Of a stretch of DNA of 64,000 nt, positions 49,595 through 59,511 are shown piece by piece. A program made the translations under genes and the position numbers. Position 1 is the stretch's first letter; the number at the start of each line of letters is the position of its first letter. The stretch comes from Paenibacillus sp. FSL R5-0341. GTDB taxonomy: Bacteria > Bacillota > Bacilli > Paenibacillales > Paenibacillaceae. The DNA lies in contig NZ_CP150241.1 of the NCBI RefSeq assembly GCF_037975235.1, positions 5,456,001 through 5,520,000 of the forward strand, read 5' to 3'. Below the pieces are notes generated by a model. It had not been told where the DNA came from and made no database searches. It saw nothing but the letters and a program-made list of their open reading frames with translations.

Positions 49595-52500
49595 CTAGCG
49601 TTGAAACGATTGTCTACGTCGGAAGTAGGCGTATCCCGCACTACCTAATGCCATCAGCATCATGCCTGTAACAGTGAAAGCCAGTGTGCTCTCTTCGCCT
49701 GTCTTCGGCAGCATTCCCTCTGCTACAGCGTTTCCGGTCTGCTGTGATGCAGCGTCTCCAGTACCCTGTGATCCGTCTGTGTCCGCTCCAGCAGGAGGTG
49801 CTAATGCACTATCCCCGTCCGGTGCATCTGTATCCCCAGTTGGAGGTGCAGTGTCGTCACCGTTCGAAACGCTAGGTGTCGGTGGCGCTACTCCGGAATC
49901 TTCATCTGTTGGAATTCCGGTTCCTCCCCCAGGTTCTGTAGGTTCAGTAACAACCGTGCCTGGAATCGATGGTCCTGGTGTTCCTGGTTCCGATATTACT
50001 GGTTTTTCTGGATCTGGTGTTACACCCGTAGTAGGTGTTCCCGGATTATAAGGTCCACTCGACCCACCCGATACCGGGATAGCCTGATTCGTTTTTTCCA
50101 CAACTACAACTTCGGTTTGGATGTTCGTAATTTCAAATGGTACTGGCGTTGTGTCCAAGATATATCCATTAGGCGCTTTTATTTCAACCAACTGATATTT
50201 ATTGATATCCAAGTCTTCAAGTACAATTTCACCTTGTTGATTGGTTGTCAGTGTAGCTTCATCTAGACCTGTTACCTTGTGGAACTCCCAATTCCCATTT
50301 GCGTCCATCAATGCACTTTGAGCCCATAATTCAAAAACAGCTCCCTGCAGATGCTGAGTTCGACCCGCATTATATTTAATCAATTTTACGGAACGATCAT
50401 TTTCTTTATTTTCGATGGTCAATTGGGTTTCCGGTTTGGTAATAGATACAACCGTCTCGGGCTGTTCAATCACAAAGCCTTCTGCCTTGGTCTCTACCAA
50501 TGTATATGAACCATAGGCCAAGTTATCAAATTCAATGACTCCGTTCAGGTCCGTTACTTTAGTATCAACGACCATGTTAGAAGGATCTCGCAGTTCGAAC
50601 TCAATTCCGCTTAATACGGACTGATCCTTGGCATTTACTTTGGTAACGACAAGTTTCCCATCCGTCCCCATCACATTAGACTTCGTCAATGTAATAATCT
50701 GAGTCTGGTTCTCTACAATGGTAAAGGGAATTGATGTAGCATCCAACTGGTAAAACTCAGGTGCCTCAACTTCTACCAGTTCATAATTCCCTGCTAAGAG
50801 TCCACCTTTGGCGATTTTCCCATCTTCCCCTGTCGTTAACTCGTCTATTTTCTCCCGGGTTGCGCCATTGTTCAAGTACAATTCAAAAGCTGCACCCTGA
50901 AGTGTCTTGGAGGAGTCCACCGCATCTACCTTGGTTAATTCAAAGCCTTGACGAATCTTTTTATTTTCAATTTCAAAGGCGATATCCGCATCCTTGAATT
51001 CAATTGTTTTGCCTGAAGCAGCGCCATACTCAGGATCAACCAAGTATCCTGCCGGTGCAGACAGTTCTTTTAACTTATACGGTACGCCATTCGTCAGATT
51101 GTTCAATCGATAATTTCTGGAGCTTTCAATCACTCCGTTCTCATCCGTTGGTTTCAATGTTTCCAGAAGCGTAGTTCCAGACGCATTATAGATTGCGAAT
51201 ATCGCCCCCTCCAGCGGAATTCCTGCATCACTGACTTTGTGAATAGTGATTTTGCCCAAACCTGTGGATGCTCCTCCGCCTGCTCCGGCCAATGAAACTT
51301 TGATGCCCGCCTGATTGCCTTCGCCTACCACTGAGGAAGACTGACCTGCGAATTCAACCTTATTCTCAATTCGAGCGCCATGATCGGCATTAATGTAGGA
51401 CTGATATTCCAGAATGAATGCAGTATGAAGGTCTTTCTTGAAGGTGAAGGTAAATGTATTGCCCTCCACGACCAATTCATAATCAGCCGGATCAACCAGA
51501 CCCGCTTTGGTGGATACATTGCCTGAATTGTTGGCAGGCAGGTTCGTTGCATATAATTTCAATGAATCGGCCAATAAAATCTGGTTTTCCGACAGGGTAT
51601 CCGTTAATGGAGAACCCGCGGGAACATAAGATTGGCTTGGATTAATATTTACCGTCCATGATGCTTTATCCGTTGAACCGATCTGTTGACCTGTTTTTTG
51701 TACATACACACCACCATGAGCTGGCGTGACACTTGCTGATCTATTAAAGCGTACTTCACCGCCCTCACCGTCCGTTAGAACAGCCTGGTTGGCATATGCG
51801 CCTTCGACGGAATAAGGTCCATCCAGGCTTGTTTGGTACTGAATACGATAAGCTGCTTTGCCGATGTTACCCATATCCAATGCAAAGCCTTTACCGTCCG
51901 GGTTCAGCTGGAATTGTCCAGCCGTCAGCACAACCTCGCTACCTATTGCAGTAACATTATTTTCTCCCTGCAACACCAGCTCATGAACCTTCAATGAACC
52001 GTCTACAAAAGATTGGTTACCTGTGTAGGCATCCTTAAGGATTGCATCCTGAATATCGTACAAGTTGTAGTTTACATCAATTGTCCAAGTGATCGTTTTG
52101 TCTTTGGCGCTGTATTCGCCCTTCTTGTTACCATTTTGAATGGTGTACTCTTGGGGTTTGACCACAGCAGATTTGCTAATTGTAGTCTGTGCTACATCGG
52201 ACTCTTCCCAATCGATCGTAGCTGAGTTGCGATATTCATTATTCGTTGGCATACCTGCCGTTGGATCAAAGCTTGTCGTGTAGGTAATAACATGTTCTGT
52301 GTTAAGTGTAACGCCGTTCTTCAGCCGAACGGAGAATCCTTTTTCATACGAGGGATCAGCCGGATCTGCGGTCAGTTCAAAGTCGTCTTTGTTAGCACCA
52401 CTAATTTGCAGACTACCCGGAATGAGTTTCATATGTTTGCCTTCATAATTGTCGGTGATGACGATATCCGTCATGTCCTGTAAATCACGGTTCAACACAA

Positions 52501-54130
52501 TCTGCCATTCGATTTCTTTTGTGTTGAAGTTTTCACTTTTTACGCTTTTTGCAAAAATGACTTCCTGAATGTCTCTTCGGCCTGTTTTGGAAGTACCATC
52601 ATACATATTCACGGTATTGGTTATCGTATCGTTTGTATAGACCCGAGCGATGGATTGCGTATCATATTCGATCTCATAGGCCTTTGTAATATCGTTCTTA
52701 AAATGTAATCTGAAGCCGTCATCGAAGCCTGTATTCATCGCTTCAAGTGTATATTCATTCGGATTGATCAGCGTCCGATTTGAAGCGGCTCCGCTTGGAC
52801 TAATGTCCACTTGATACACTTTAACGGAATTGTCGATCAGCTTCTGTTTTGCCGTATCAAACCGGTCTTCAATCCAAGCATTCGCTTGCACGATTTCTTG
52901 TTGATTGTAGTTGTATTGCACTTTCCATGTGATCGTCTGTGTCACCGGATCATATGCACTATCTTGCCCTGACTTGTTCAAAGGCTCATTAAAGCTCACG
53001 CTGACCCGACCAATGTCCGTTTCATTGTACTCACTCTGATCTGATGTCAGCGCAACCTGATTTTGATACACCACGTTGGTGAACGGAGCAACGGTTGGTG
53101 CTTTAACACTTGTTGTGTAGCTCACACGATAGGCCTTATCTGTGTCTCCCAGTTGAACAGGAAACGCAGACTCCGTTTGCACCACTGGACCTTCTTTTAC
53201 AGATCCATTCAATTGCACTTCCAATTCGCGAATTTCGATGTTTCCCTTAAGTTCCAGGTTTGTTGGCAACGTATCTGTAAGAACAGCATTGTTCATGGCC
53301 TTCTCGCCTTGGTTAAAATCAACGGTCCAGTCAATTTCATCGGAGTTAAAGTTGTTTTTGTTTGCGCTTCCCGATTTCTTTAATTTATCCGTGGCTGTAT
53401 TGGCAAAGTGTACATCAATGATGCCTTGTCCAACGGAACTAAAGTTTATCTTTTGTTTCAAGCCATCTTCCATCTTGCTCTCATCGAACTTGATCCACAC
53501 ATAGAAGTTACCTTCCAGCTTCGCATGTTCAATCAGTTCATTAAAGGTAAAGATGATTGTGCCATCTGTATTCACCACATACTCCCCAACACCGCCATCC
53601 AGATCACCTTTAAGCTGCGATCCAATGATGAATTTATCGGGTAAGTTAAAGGTGTACGTAGAACCATCGCTATAGTTGTGCGTGTCATCTGCGAGTCCCC
53701 ATGTAAAGACTACAGCTACTTCATCCTGAATACGTGGACGAATATCCTTAATCTTATCGCCTTTTATTTCGATCGTGCCATCTCCATTGTCTACAGGGGC
53801 CTGATTGTACATCTGCACACTTGTAATTAAATGTTCTGTGATCACCGGGCCTGCGGATGCATTAAGCAAACGCATCACATTTCCTTGCTGATCTCCTGGA
53901 GTACTGGCATCCTCCTCTTCTTCCGGATTGGCAGCAACATCAACGTTGTTTCCCTCTCCCGAAACTGCCGAACCTTCTTCTGATGCTGTATCGCTCATTG
54001 CACTGGCTGGCAAATTAGTCATTTCATCCTGAGCATGCATCGTTGGTGTAAATATCCAACCCTGCATCATTTGCGTGACCAGCAATAGAGCAATGATCAC
54101 TATGCTCATTTTTTTCCTCATTTTTTGCAT
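49595..54130 (-). CDS. LPXTG-anchored adhesin with collagen-binding-type and SpaA/Cna-B domains
   Basis: 1511 aa. Signal peptide (residues ~1-33, MQGWIFTPTMHAQDE at its end), an acidic low-complexity stretch (~35-80), about six adhesin-type domains of ~130 residues with repeated 'TDTLP', 'ITWTIDVNYN' and 'VTYTTS'-like strands (~105-935), four SpaA/Cna-B domains (~960-1345; GKITIHKVSDAGIPLEGA, FELTKVDA, LVVTKVNA, VKLIKYNA), a Pro/Gly/Thr-rich wall spacer (~1350-1470), LPKTG at 1474-1478, a membrane span and a basic tail RRRQSFQR. The Cna-B repeats normally form Lys-Asn isopeptide bonds. Likely a matrix-binding surface protein fixed by the neighbouring sortase. Confidence 0.92.
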   Translation of the reverse strand: MQKMRKKMSIVIIALLLVTQMMQGWIFTPTMHAQDEMTNLPASAMSDTASEEGSAVSGEGNNVDVAANPEEEEDASTPGDQQGNVMRLLNASAGPVITEHLITSVQMYNQAPVDNGDGTIEIKGDKIKDIRPRIQDEVAVVFTWGLADDTHNYSDGSTYTFNLPDKFIIGSQLKGDLDGGVGEYVVNTDGTIIFTFNELIEHAKLEGNFYVWIKFDESKMEDGLKQKINFSSVGQGIIDVHFANTATDKLKKSGSANKNNFNSDEIDWTVDFNQGEKAMNNAVLTDTLPTNLELKGNIEIRELEVQLNGSVKEGPVVQTESAFPVQLGDTDKAYRVSYTTSVKAPTVAPFTNVVYQNQVALTSDQSEYNETDIGRVSVSFNEPLNKSGQDSAYDPVTQTITWKVQYNYNQQEIVQANAWIEDRFDTAKQKLIDNSVKVYQVDISPSGAASNRTLINPNEYTLEAMNTGFDDGFRLHFKNDITKAYEIEYDTQSIARVYTNDTITNTVNMYDGTSKTGRRDIQEVIFAKSVKSENFNTKEIEWQIVLNRDLQDMTDIVITDNYEGKHMKLIPGSLQISGANKDDFELTADPADPSYEKGFSVRLKNGVTLNTEHVITYTTSFDPTAGMPTNNEYRNSATIDWEESDVAQTTISKSAVVKPQEYTIQNGNKKGEYSAKDKTITWTIDVNYNLYDIQDAILKDAYTGNQSFVDGSLKVHELVLQGENNVTAIGSEVVLTAGQFQLNPDGKGFALDMGNIGKAAYRIQYQTSLDGPYSVEGAYANQAVLTDGEGGEVRFNRSASVTPAHGGVYVQKTGQQIGSTDKASWTVNINPSQSYVPAGSPLTDTLSENQILLADSLKLYATNLPANNSGNVSTKAGLVDPADYELVVEGNTFTFTFKKDLHTAFILEYQSYINADHGARIENKVEFAGQSSSVVGEGNQAGIKVSLAGAGGGASTGLGKITIHKVSDAGIPLEGAIFAIYNASGTTLLETLKPTDENGVIESSRNYRLNNLTNGVPYKLKELSAPAGYLVDPEYGAASGKTIEFKDADIAFEIENKKIRQGFELTKVDAVDSSKTLQGAAFELYLNNGATREKIDELTTGEDGKIAKGGLLAGNYELVEVEAPEFYQLDATSIPFTIVENQTQIITLTKSNVMGTDGKLVVTKVNAKDQSVLSGIEFELRDPSNMVVDTKVTDLNGVIEFDNLAYGSYTLVETKAEGFVIEQPETVVSITKPETQLTIENKENDRSVKLIKYNAGRTQHLQGAVFELWAQSALMDANGNWEFHKVTGLDEATLTTNQQGEIVLEDLDINKYQLVEIKAPNGYILDTTPVPFEITNIQTEVVVVEKTNQAIPVSGGSSGPYNPGTPTTGVTPDPEKPVISEPGTPGPSIPGTVVTEPTEPGGGTGIPTDEDSGVAPPTPSVSNGDDTAPPTGDTDAPDGDSALAPPAGADTDGSQGTGDAASQQTGNAVAEGMLPKTGEESTLAFTVTGMMLMALGSAGYAYFRRRQSFQR

Positions 54131-54227
54131 ATCCTCCTCTAACGTAGTGTTGGCGTACGCCGAAGATTAGAATAACAAAGCGACATATACAAAAAATAGA
54201 CAACACATAAACCCTTGTCATTGAACA

Positions 54228-54260
54228 CAAAAAAAGGACACTCCTCATACGGAGCATCCT
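54228..54260 (-). terminator. Terminator of the transglutaminase-like gene
   Basis: Minus-strand AGGATGCTCC/GGAGTGTCCT hairpin followed by seven U residues, 14 nt after the stop. Confidence 0.8.
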
Positions 54261-54273
54261 GTTCAAACGGTTG

Positions 54274-55401
54274 TTAAAGTGTCCAGTTAATCTTGACGCG
54301 TAGATCGGTGGTACCTTCCATTTTGGATACATAATAAGATATCGATTTCATGCCAAGCTGGTACAAATCCTGCAAATCTTCAATCAGCCCAGCCTCAGTA
54401 CCCTTATACCTGAACGTGAGCGAGGTTCCGCCTTCCTTCAGTGTACTTTGAACCTTGGTCTTCAGCGCAGCATGGCCTTTAACCGCATCCTGTTCATCAT
54501 ACAGGGAGTAGTCCAGAGCATGGTACAGCTTCTGATAGGCAGCCTTTTTGCTATCTCCGGCCTTCACCAGCTTCAATAAAGCTTCCCGATAAGGGGCTGG
54601 CGCAGCAGGGTACTTGCTTTTGCCTGTCCAGATATGGTCACGTGCCATCTCATCATCGCTCAGCAAATAATAGCTGTGGCTTACCTTACCTTTACGGTCA
54701 GGAGTAGGATCATCCCAGGTGGTATCCATGTGATACCACTTGCCGTCCAGGTTCACGATATTCCAGGCATGAAGCTGCCCACCTGCTGTGCCTTCCACAA
54801 TCCGGTTATCAATGCCTACTCGCTCCAACATCCGATATGCTAGCAGTGAATATCCCTGACAGACGGTACTGCCCGTAACAAGACCGTCGTAGGCGGTATA
54901 TTTCTTCAGCGAGGTATCATAGGAAAGGTTAAGCACAATCCAATCATGGATGACTTTGACCTTCTCATGATCCGTCATGCCTGGTTTGATAATTTCTTTC
55001 AACACGTTCGTGACTTTACGATTTACATAATCGGTCTGTTCCTTGGTTTCCCGGTAGGAGAGCGTCACATGTACTTCGGCCGACACATTGGAACCTTTAT
55101 AATTAAATGCATAACTTTTAACGGTATATTGAATATAGGGGTCACTCTTCATTGCCTCATCGATGGAGGTTTGCAATTGTTTTTTGAGGCCTTTCACATT
55201 GCCTTTGTATGTAAAAACAAGTTCCTCCGTTCGCTGTGACATTGCGGTAAGCAAAGTCTGGCGCAGATCCGTAGCCGTGGATATATCTGATGTACCCGAT
55301 GCAGCATACAGCTGATCCAGATCAACCGTACGTGGTAACGCTACAGCAATCAGACAGCCTGCCAGCAATATGGTGATAATTCGTTTCCCGTTCTTACCCA
55401 T
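54274..55401 (-). CDS. Secreted transglutaminase-like protein
   Basis: 375 aa. Signal peptide or anchor at residues ~6-24. The transglutaminase-like core (~140-235) has all three catalytic positions: C181 (STVCQGYS), H211 (GGQLHAWN) and D226 (YHMDTTWDD). It is flanked by two similar alpha/beta segments (around ELVFTYKGNVKGLKKQLQ and TSLTFRYKGTEAGLIEDL) that look like an internal duplication. Family members are proteases or cross-linkers. It lies upstream of the adhesin gene on the same strand with a terminator between; a link to adhesin processing is only suggested. Confidence 0.88.
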   Translation of the reverse strand: MGKNGKRIITILLAGCLIAVALPRTVDLDQLYAASGTSDISTATDLRQTLLTAMSQRTEELVFTYKGNVKGLKKQLQTSIDEAMKSDPYIQYTVKSYAFNYKGSNVSAEVHVTLSYRETKEQTDYVNRKVTNVLKEIIKPGMTDHEKVKVIHDWIVLNLSYDTSLKKYTAYDGLVTGSTVCQGYSLLAYRMLERVGIDNRIVEGTAGGQLHAWNIVNLDGKWYHMDTTWDDPTPDRKGKVSHSYYLLSDDEMARDHIWTGKSKYPAAPAPYREALLKLVKAGDSKKAAYQKLYHALDYSLYDEQDAVKGHAALKTKVQSTLKEGGTSLTFRYKGTEAGLIEDLQDLYQLGMKSISYYVSKMEGTTDLRVKINWTL

Positions 55402-55793
55402 GAAAGGAACCCACCCCTCTTTGCAAAGTTCTCACGCCCTATTGTATCACAAAAGGCTCTGTCGTCATTCTTCTATATCAGTTCAACTAAAGAATATTTA
55501 CACGAACACTCCGATGGCAGAACAACTTTCCGATCGCTGTTATCCCCAGATTTTTTTGATCCTTTATTCAAAAGGAAAAATCCGGTGATAAAGGCGCACG
55601 CTTCGCTTCCTCAAGTTATTTCTGCCCTCTCCGTTATCGTGTAAATGTTAGTTGAAATGATATAATTTTTGTAAAAATTAAATCAAAAGAGACCTTCTAT
55701 GGAAGGTCCCTCTGATCTTCAGTTCAATGAATCACGATTACCCGTTATCTTCATCCTATGATTCACACGGGCTTGATATGCGTCATTCCTCGT
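55402..55793. other. 392-nt intergenic region
   Basis: No gene seen. It includes the terminator of the SLH gene (55685-55713) and presumably the promoter of the transglutaminase-like gene, which I could not identify. Confidence 0.55.
55685..55713 (-). terminator. Terminator of the SLH-domain gene
   Basis: AGAGGGACCTTC/GAAGGTCTCTTT stem on the minus strand with a 4-nt loop and a short U-tract, 81 nt after the stop. Confidence 0.7.
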
Positions 55794-58187
55794 CTAATAC
55801 AGACGATTACCACTCATAAACGTATCTGTCTTGCCTTGAAGCTTGGCAAGCCGTTCCAGTACCTCCGACGCTTCAGCTACTGTCACTTTGCGTGCAGGCA
55901 TGAATCGTCCTTCAATCGAAGGAAGCAAGCCCAATTTCAAACTCAGGGAAACTGCACCCTTGCTCGTAATGGCACTGGCATCCGCAATGTTGGGAAGATC
56001 CGATGGCAACGTATAGAATCCGGCCAGCTTCTCATAGCGTAAAATACGTACAAGCAGCACTGCCAATTCTTCACGTGTCATCTCTTCTTGCGGATTCAGA
56101 TTCTGTTCAGGGTCTGCTCCGGCAAGCCAGCGCTGATCGATTAATGCCCGAACTGCCTTATAATACGGGCTGTCAGGTGTAACGTCGGCATACAGCTTGT
56201 CATCTCCGTCCCCACTATAGTAGAGATCCATATTCGGGTTAATCGCTCTTGCCAGATAGTTAAACCAGTCACCTCGGGTGATCACACGATCCGGGAATAC
56301 ACGTCCCTGCTCATCCGCAAGCAATACGCCATGCTGTGTCATATTCCGCAGAGCTGCTTCAGCCACATGGCCAGAAATATCCGTAGGATCAGCCTTGGTT
56401 GCAGAGCTTGTATCTCCGTATAACAACGTCCATTCTCCTGTATTAGCATCCAGCACTTCATAGGTGCCGTAGATCGAATGATCATCTCGTGTAGGCATAT
56501 AAGCCAAGTTAACTCCCACCGGGATGACTTCACCGCTGTTCGTACCCCATCCACCGTAACGAGAGTATGCCAGAACCAGCTTGAACTCTTCCAGATAGAT
56601 TGCCTTTGCCTCTTCGTAACTGATGGCTGGTTCTTTCTCTACTGGCAGTTGTTCAGGCGTTGCTGCAATACGCGTATAGAATTCATTAACTGCCCCGTTG
56701 TTCAACACCTGTACTTGTGCCGTATCATCCTTGACCGGGATGCCGTTCAGATACCGTTGGAACATAAAGGTGCGTGCATCGTCTATCTCAATAACATTAG
56801 CCAGCCGGAACTGCTCCGTTGCATCTGGAACTAGTGCAATGACTGTGTTCATCGCCAGTTTCTCAGCCTGTTTCCGGGTTACCAATTTCTCTGCCTTCTC
56901 TTCAGTTGGCTTCTCCTGCTCCATCTCCGGTCCCATTCGTTGCATCATTGTATAGCTGTAGATCTGTCCTGTAACTGCATCTACCTGTGCTGAGATATCC
57001 CGCATGAACATATAGGACATATTGGCACTTCGATCACTCCAGCTCAGGCTCCATACCTGATTGTTCGGGCTTGCATACAATCCCTTGCTTAACTGGCTGT
57101 GCTCCAGCTTGTAACCCTTCGGAATTTCAAAGTTGGTTGCCACCCGATTGGCGGCCTGCTGTACATTTAACCTCGTACCCTTAGCCGGGACAAAAGGAGT
57201 CACATCACCTTTCAACTTCGTATCCTGCTGTAGAGAATCTTCATCTACAGCTTTACCTGTTAAAGTATTAATCCGTTCCAACGTATTCGCCTCAATCGGA
57301 ACGATACTGATATTTTTCGGTGTGTAGCCAAGGTAATACTGCTGACCCTGCTTGGAAGACAGACGATCTTTGGAGATATAAGCCAGCTCCACATCAAACT
57401 GTTCTTCAAACTGCTGTCTGGCTTTCTCTTCTGAAGCTGCCGGTTTCGATGAAGGATACTTAGCTGAGGTAGTGCCTCGTGAGTAACCTGTCACCAAACC
57501 ACTTTCATCCACATTTATGTAGACTGTCTCTGCGTCAGATAACAATCCGTCATGTTTTAACTGGTAAGCATATCGATACTCTGTTCTGCCAAACAATGAC
57601 TGTTGTTCAATGGAAGAATACAGATCTCCAAGCGGAGCATACTCCGTGTCCTTCAGACCTGGAATCGCTTGGTACAACAGTGCCACAGCCTTCTCTTCGG
57701 CTTCAGCCTTGGTTAGCTTCACATCCGATTCCGAGATATGCTTATCCATGACATCCGACGGCAAATGTACACTTAACACTTCCCCTGTGCCTGCATGTAC
57801 AGTTGCATTGAATCCTGAGGTATGATTGCCTTGTGTAATCTGGAACCCGATCTCCCATGCCTTGTAGTCTGGCGGTGGATAAGAATTAGGTGAATCGAAT
57901 CGGGCAGATGAGATCGTTGCTTTCTTTAACAATGGAAATAATTTCAGTATATTTTCACTGGCTTGCCTGGATGAGATTTTTGCTCCCTCAGGCACGTCAT
58001 TGCTCGTTGCGTCTAGTTGTTCATTATCCCCCGTTGTCGCTTCGGTCACCTGTTCAGCTCTCGCGGCTGATGCGCTGCCTGCAAAACCTGGTGTTTGCGA
58101 AGCAAGTAACAGTGTTGCCATCGCTGCGGTTGTTGCTTTGGTTGCGAACATTTTGAAACGTACATTAAACTTCCAATTCAAACTCAA
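55794..58187 (-). CDS. S-layer homology protein with YcdB/YcdC-like domains
   Basis: 797 aa as called. Signal peptide ending near AGSASA, two long YcdB/YcdC-PepSY-type repeats (~65-300 and ~310-600; compare AEEKAVALLYQAIPGLKDTEY with KQAEKLAMNTVIALVPDATEQF), then three SLH motifs (~615-790; VFPDRVITRGDWFNYLARA, QEEMTREELAVLLVRIL, FMPARKVTVAEASEVLERLA) that bind secondary wall polymer. I choose TTG 58185-58187, preceded by GGGAGAGG; the frame is open to 58217, and an ATG lies 12 codons further in. Exported and surface-bound. Confidence 0.88.
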   Translation of the reverse strand: MSLNWKFNVRFKMFATKATTAAMATLLLASQTPGFAGSASAARAEQVTEATTGDNEQLDATSNDVPEGAKISSRQASENILKLFPLLKKATISSARFDSPNSYPPPDYKAWEIGFQITQGNHTSGFNATVHAGTGEVLSVHLPSDVMDKHISESDVKLTKAEAEEKAVALLYQAIPGLKDTEYAPLGDLYSSIEQQSLFGRTEYRYAYQLKHDGLLSDAETVYINVDESGLVTGYSRGTTSAKYPSSKPAASEEKARQQFEEQFDVELAYISKDRLSSKQGQQYYLGYTPKNISIVPIEANTLERINTLTGKAVDEDSLQQDTKLKGDVTPFVPAKGTRLNVQQAANRVATNFEIPKGYKLEHSQLSKGLYASPNNQVWSLSWSDRSANMSYMFMRDISAQVDAVTGQIYSYTMMQRMGPEMEQEKPTEEKAEKLVTRKQAEKLAMNTVIALVPDATEQFRLANVIEIDDARTFMFQRYLNGIPVKDDTAQVQVLNNGAVNEFYTRIAATPEQLPVEKEPAISYEEAKAIYLEEFKLVLAYSRYGGWGTNSGEVIPVGVNLAYMPTRDDHSIYGTYEVLDANTGEWTLLYGDTSSATKADPTDISGHVAEAALRNMTQHGVLLADEQGRVFPDRVITRGDWFNYLARAINPNMDLYYSGDGDDKLYADVTPDSPYYKAVRALIDQRWLAGADPEQNLNPQEEMTREELAVLLVRILRYEKLAGFYTLPSDLPNIADASAITSKGAVSLSLKLGLLPSIEGRFMPARKVTVAEASEVLERLAKLQGKTDTFMSGNRLY

Positions 58188-58344
58188 ATCTGGACCTCTC
58201 CCTTCAATTTCATACAAAGAAGCATAGCAAATAACCTCGCATGAATATTGCCAGTCTATCCTATGATACCATAAGCTTCCTTTTTAATGGTCGTTTTCGG
58301 GGCAATTTTACAAATGTGAATTTCTGCATATTGCTCATAACAGC

Positions 58345-58373
58345 AAAAAAAACGCCAACCACGTTGGCGTTTT
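58345..58373 (-). terminator. Terminator of the alpha/beta hydrolase gene
   Basis: AACGCCAAC/GTTGGCGTT 9-bp stem, 3-nt loop, eight U residues on the minus strand. Confidence 0.88.
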
Positions 58374-58416
58374 CTCTGTTAGCCTGCACTCTTATGTAGG
58401 CCTAATTCTACCTGGT

Positions 58417-59343
58417 TTAACTGCTCGCAATAGTGGAATCGTTCGAATTAGACCGACCTTGGACATGGGTTTGCAAGAATGGAATAACAGTATCCCAGAA
58501 GGCGGGATCTTCCTCGGAACAACTGTGTCCTCCGCTGTTGACCCATAGATGTTCCACAGGCGGATCGGCTTTGGACATAAAATATTCTAGCTCACTCGGG
58601 GGAATAAAATTATCTCCCTTGGAGTGCACCATAAGCATCGGTAATTGCATTCCCCTGCGCCGTTCATTCAGCATCATCACCGGATCACGCTGACGATAGG
58701 ATTTCAGAGATTCACCCAATCGCCAGAACCAGATTCTCGGAATTAACTGGGCCAGTGGAAAGAGGGGTAGACGCCGACGTCTCAGCTCCGAACTGACGAT
58801 TACCTCAAATTGCGATGGCATCGAGTCCGTAATTACTGCTGATACAGGGATTCCCTCCGTCACTGCAAGAATCGTACCCAGTCCACCCAAAGAATGTCCA
58901 AGCACTCCGATGGCATCCGCATCAATCTCTGGTCGTGCAGTCGTATACTGCAATGCCGCGAGCAGATCATCCCGGAACAGGTAGGCAGATGCAGCACGAA
59001 CCGGATCACTGGCCCCATGACTGCGAACATCATACATAAACAGGGCATATCCTGCTTCCCAGATCGGACGCGCGTAACGAAGAACACGGGAGCGATTGGA
59101 GCCCCAGCCATGTGCAATAATAACGAGCGGCCATGGTTTCGGAATGTCAGCTCTGGCCGGGATGAACCAGCCATGCACTCGACCTCCTCCACTGTCAAAG
59201 GTCACATCCTCAAATGGCATTGGAGGCGTCAGGGTGATTGGAATCTTCTTGGGTGTCTGGCTCTTCACAGCGGCCTTCCATAATCCACCTGCCGTTACTG
59301 CGGCAACGGCCAGCATGCCGCCAATCATTGTTTTAGCTTTCAC
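58417..59343 (-). CDS. Alpha/beta hydrolase with N-terminal membrane anchor
   Basis: 308 aa. One N-terminal span (MIGGMLAVAAVTAGGLW) is followed by an alpha/beta hydrolase with IIAHGWGSNRS, the nucleophile elbow GHSLGG, the acid in MVHSKGDNFIP and the histidine in VNSGGHSC. It resembles the YqkD/YitV-like peptidase S15/BAAT group. Start placed at GTG 59341-59343 because GAGGAGAG lies seven nt upstream; the ORF extends 25 codons further. Likely faces the outside. Confidence 0.88.
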   Translation of the reverse strand: MKAKTMIGGMLAVAAVTAGGLWKAAVKSQTPKKIPITLTPPMPFEDVTFDSGGGRVHGWFIPARADIPKPWPLVIIAHGWGSNRSRVLRYARPIWEAGYALFMYDVRSHGASDPVRAASAYLFRDDLLAALQYTTARPEIDADAIGVLGHSLGGLGTILAVTEGIPVSAVITDSMPSQFEVIVSSELRRRRLPLFPLAQLIPRIWFWRLGESLKSYRQRDPVMMLNERRRGMQLPMLMVHSKGDNFIPPSELEYFMSKADPPVEHLWVNSGGHSCSEEDPAFWDTVIPFLQTHVQGRSNSNDSTIASS

Positions 59344-59511
59344 AGGGCATCTCTCCTCTCCGAATTCTGGCATACATCCATCATAAGACAATAGAATGAA
59401 CGGCACGTTAAACGACATCGGTTTTTATGATAACGATTGATCTAAAATTATTTGAAACGATACCTTCATATATATACCCAAATCTACGTACTTCTCGTCC
59501 GTCGCCCGTGA

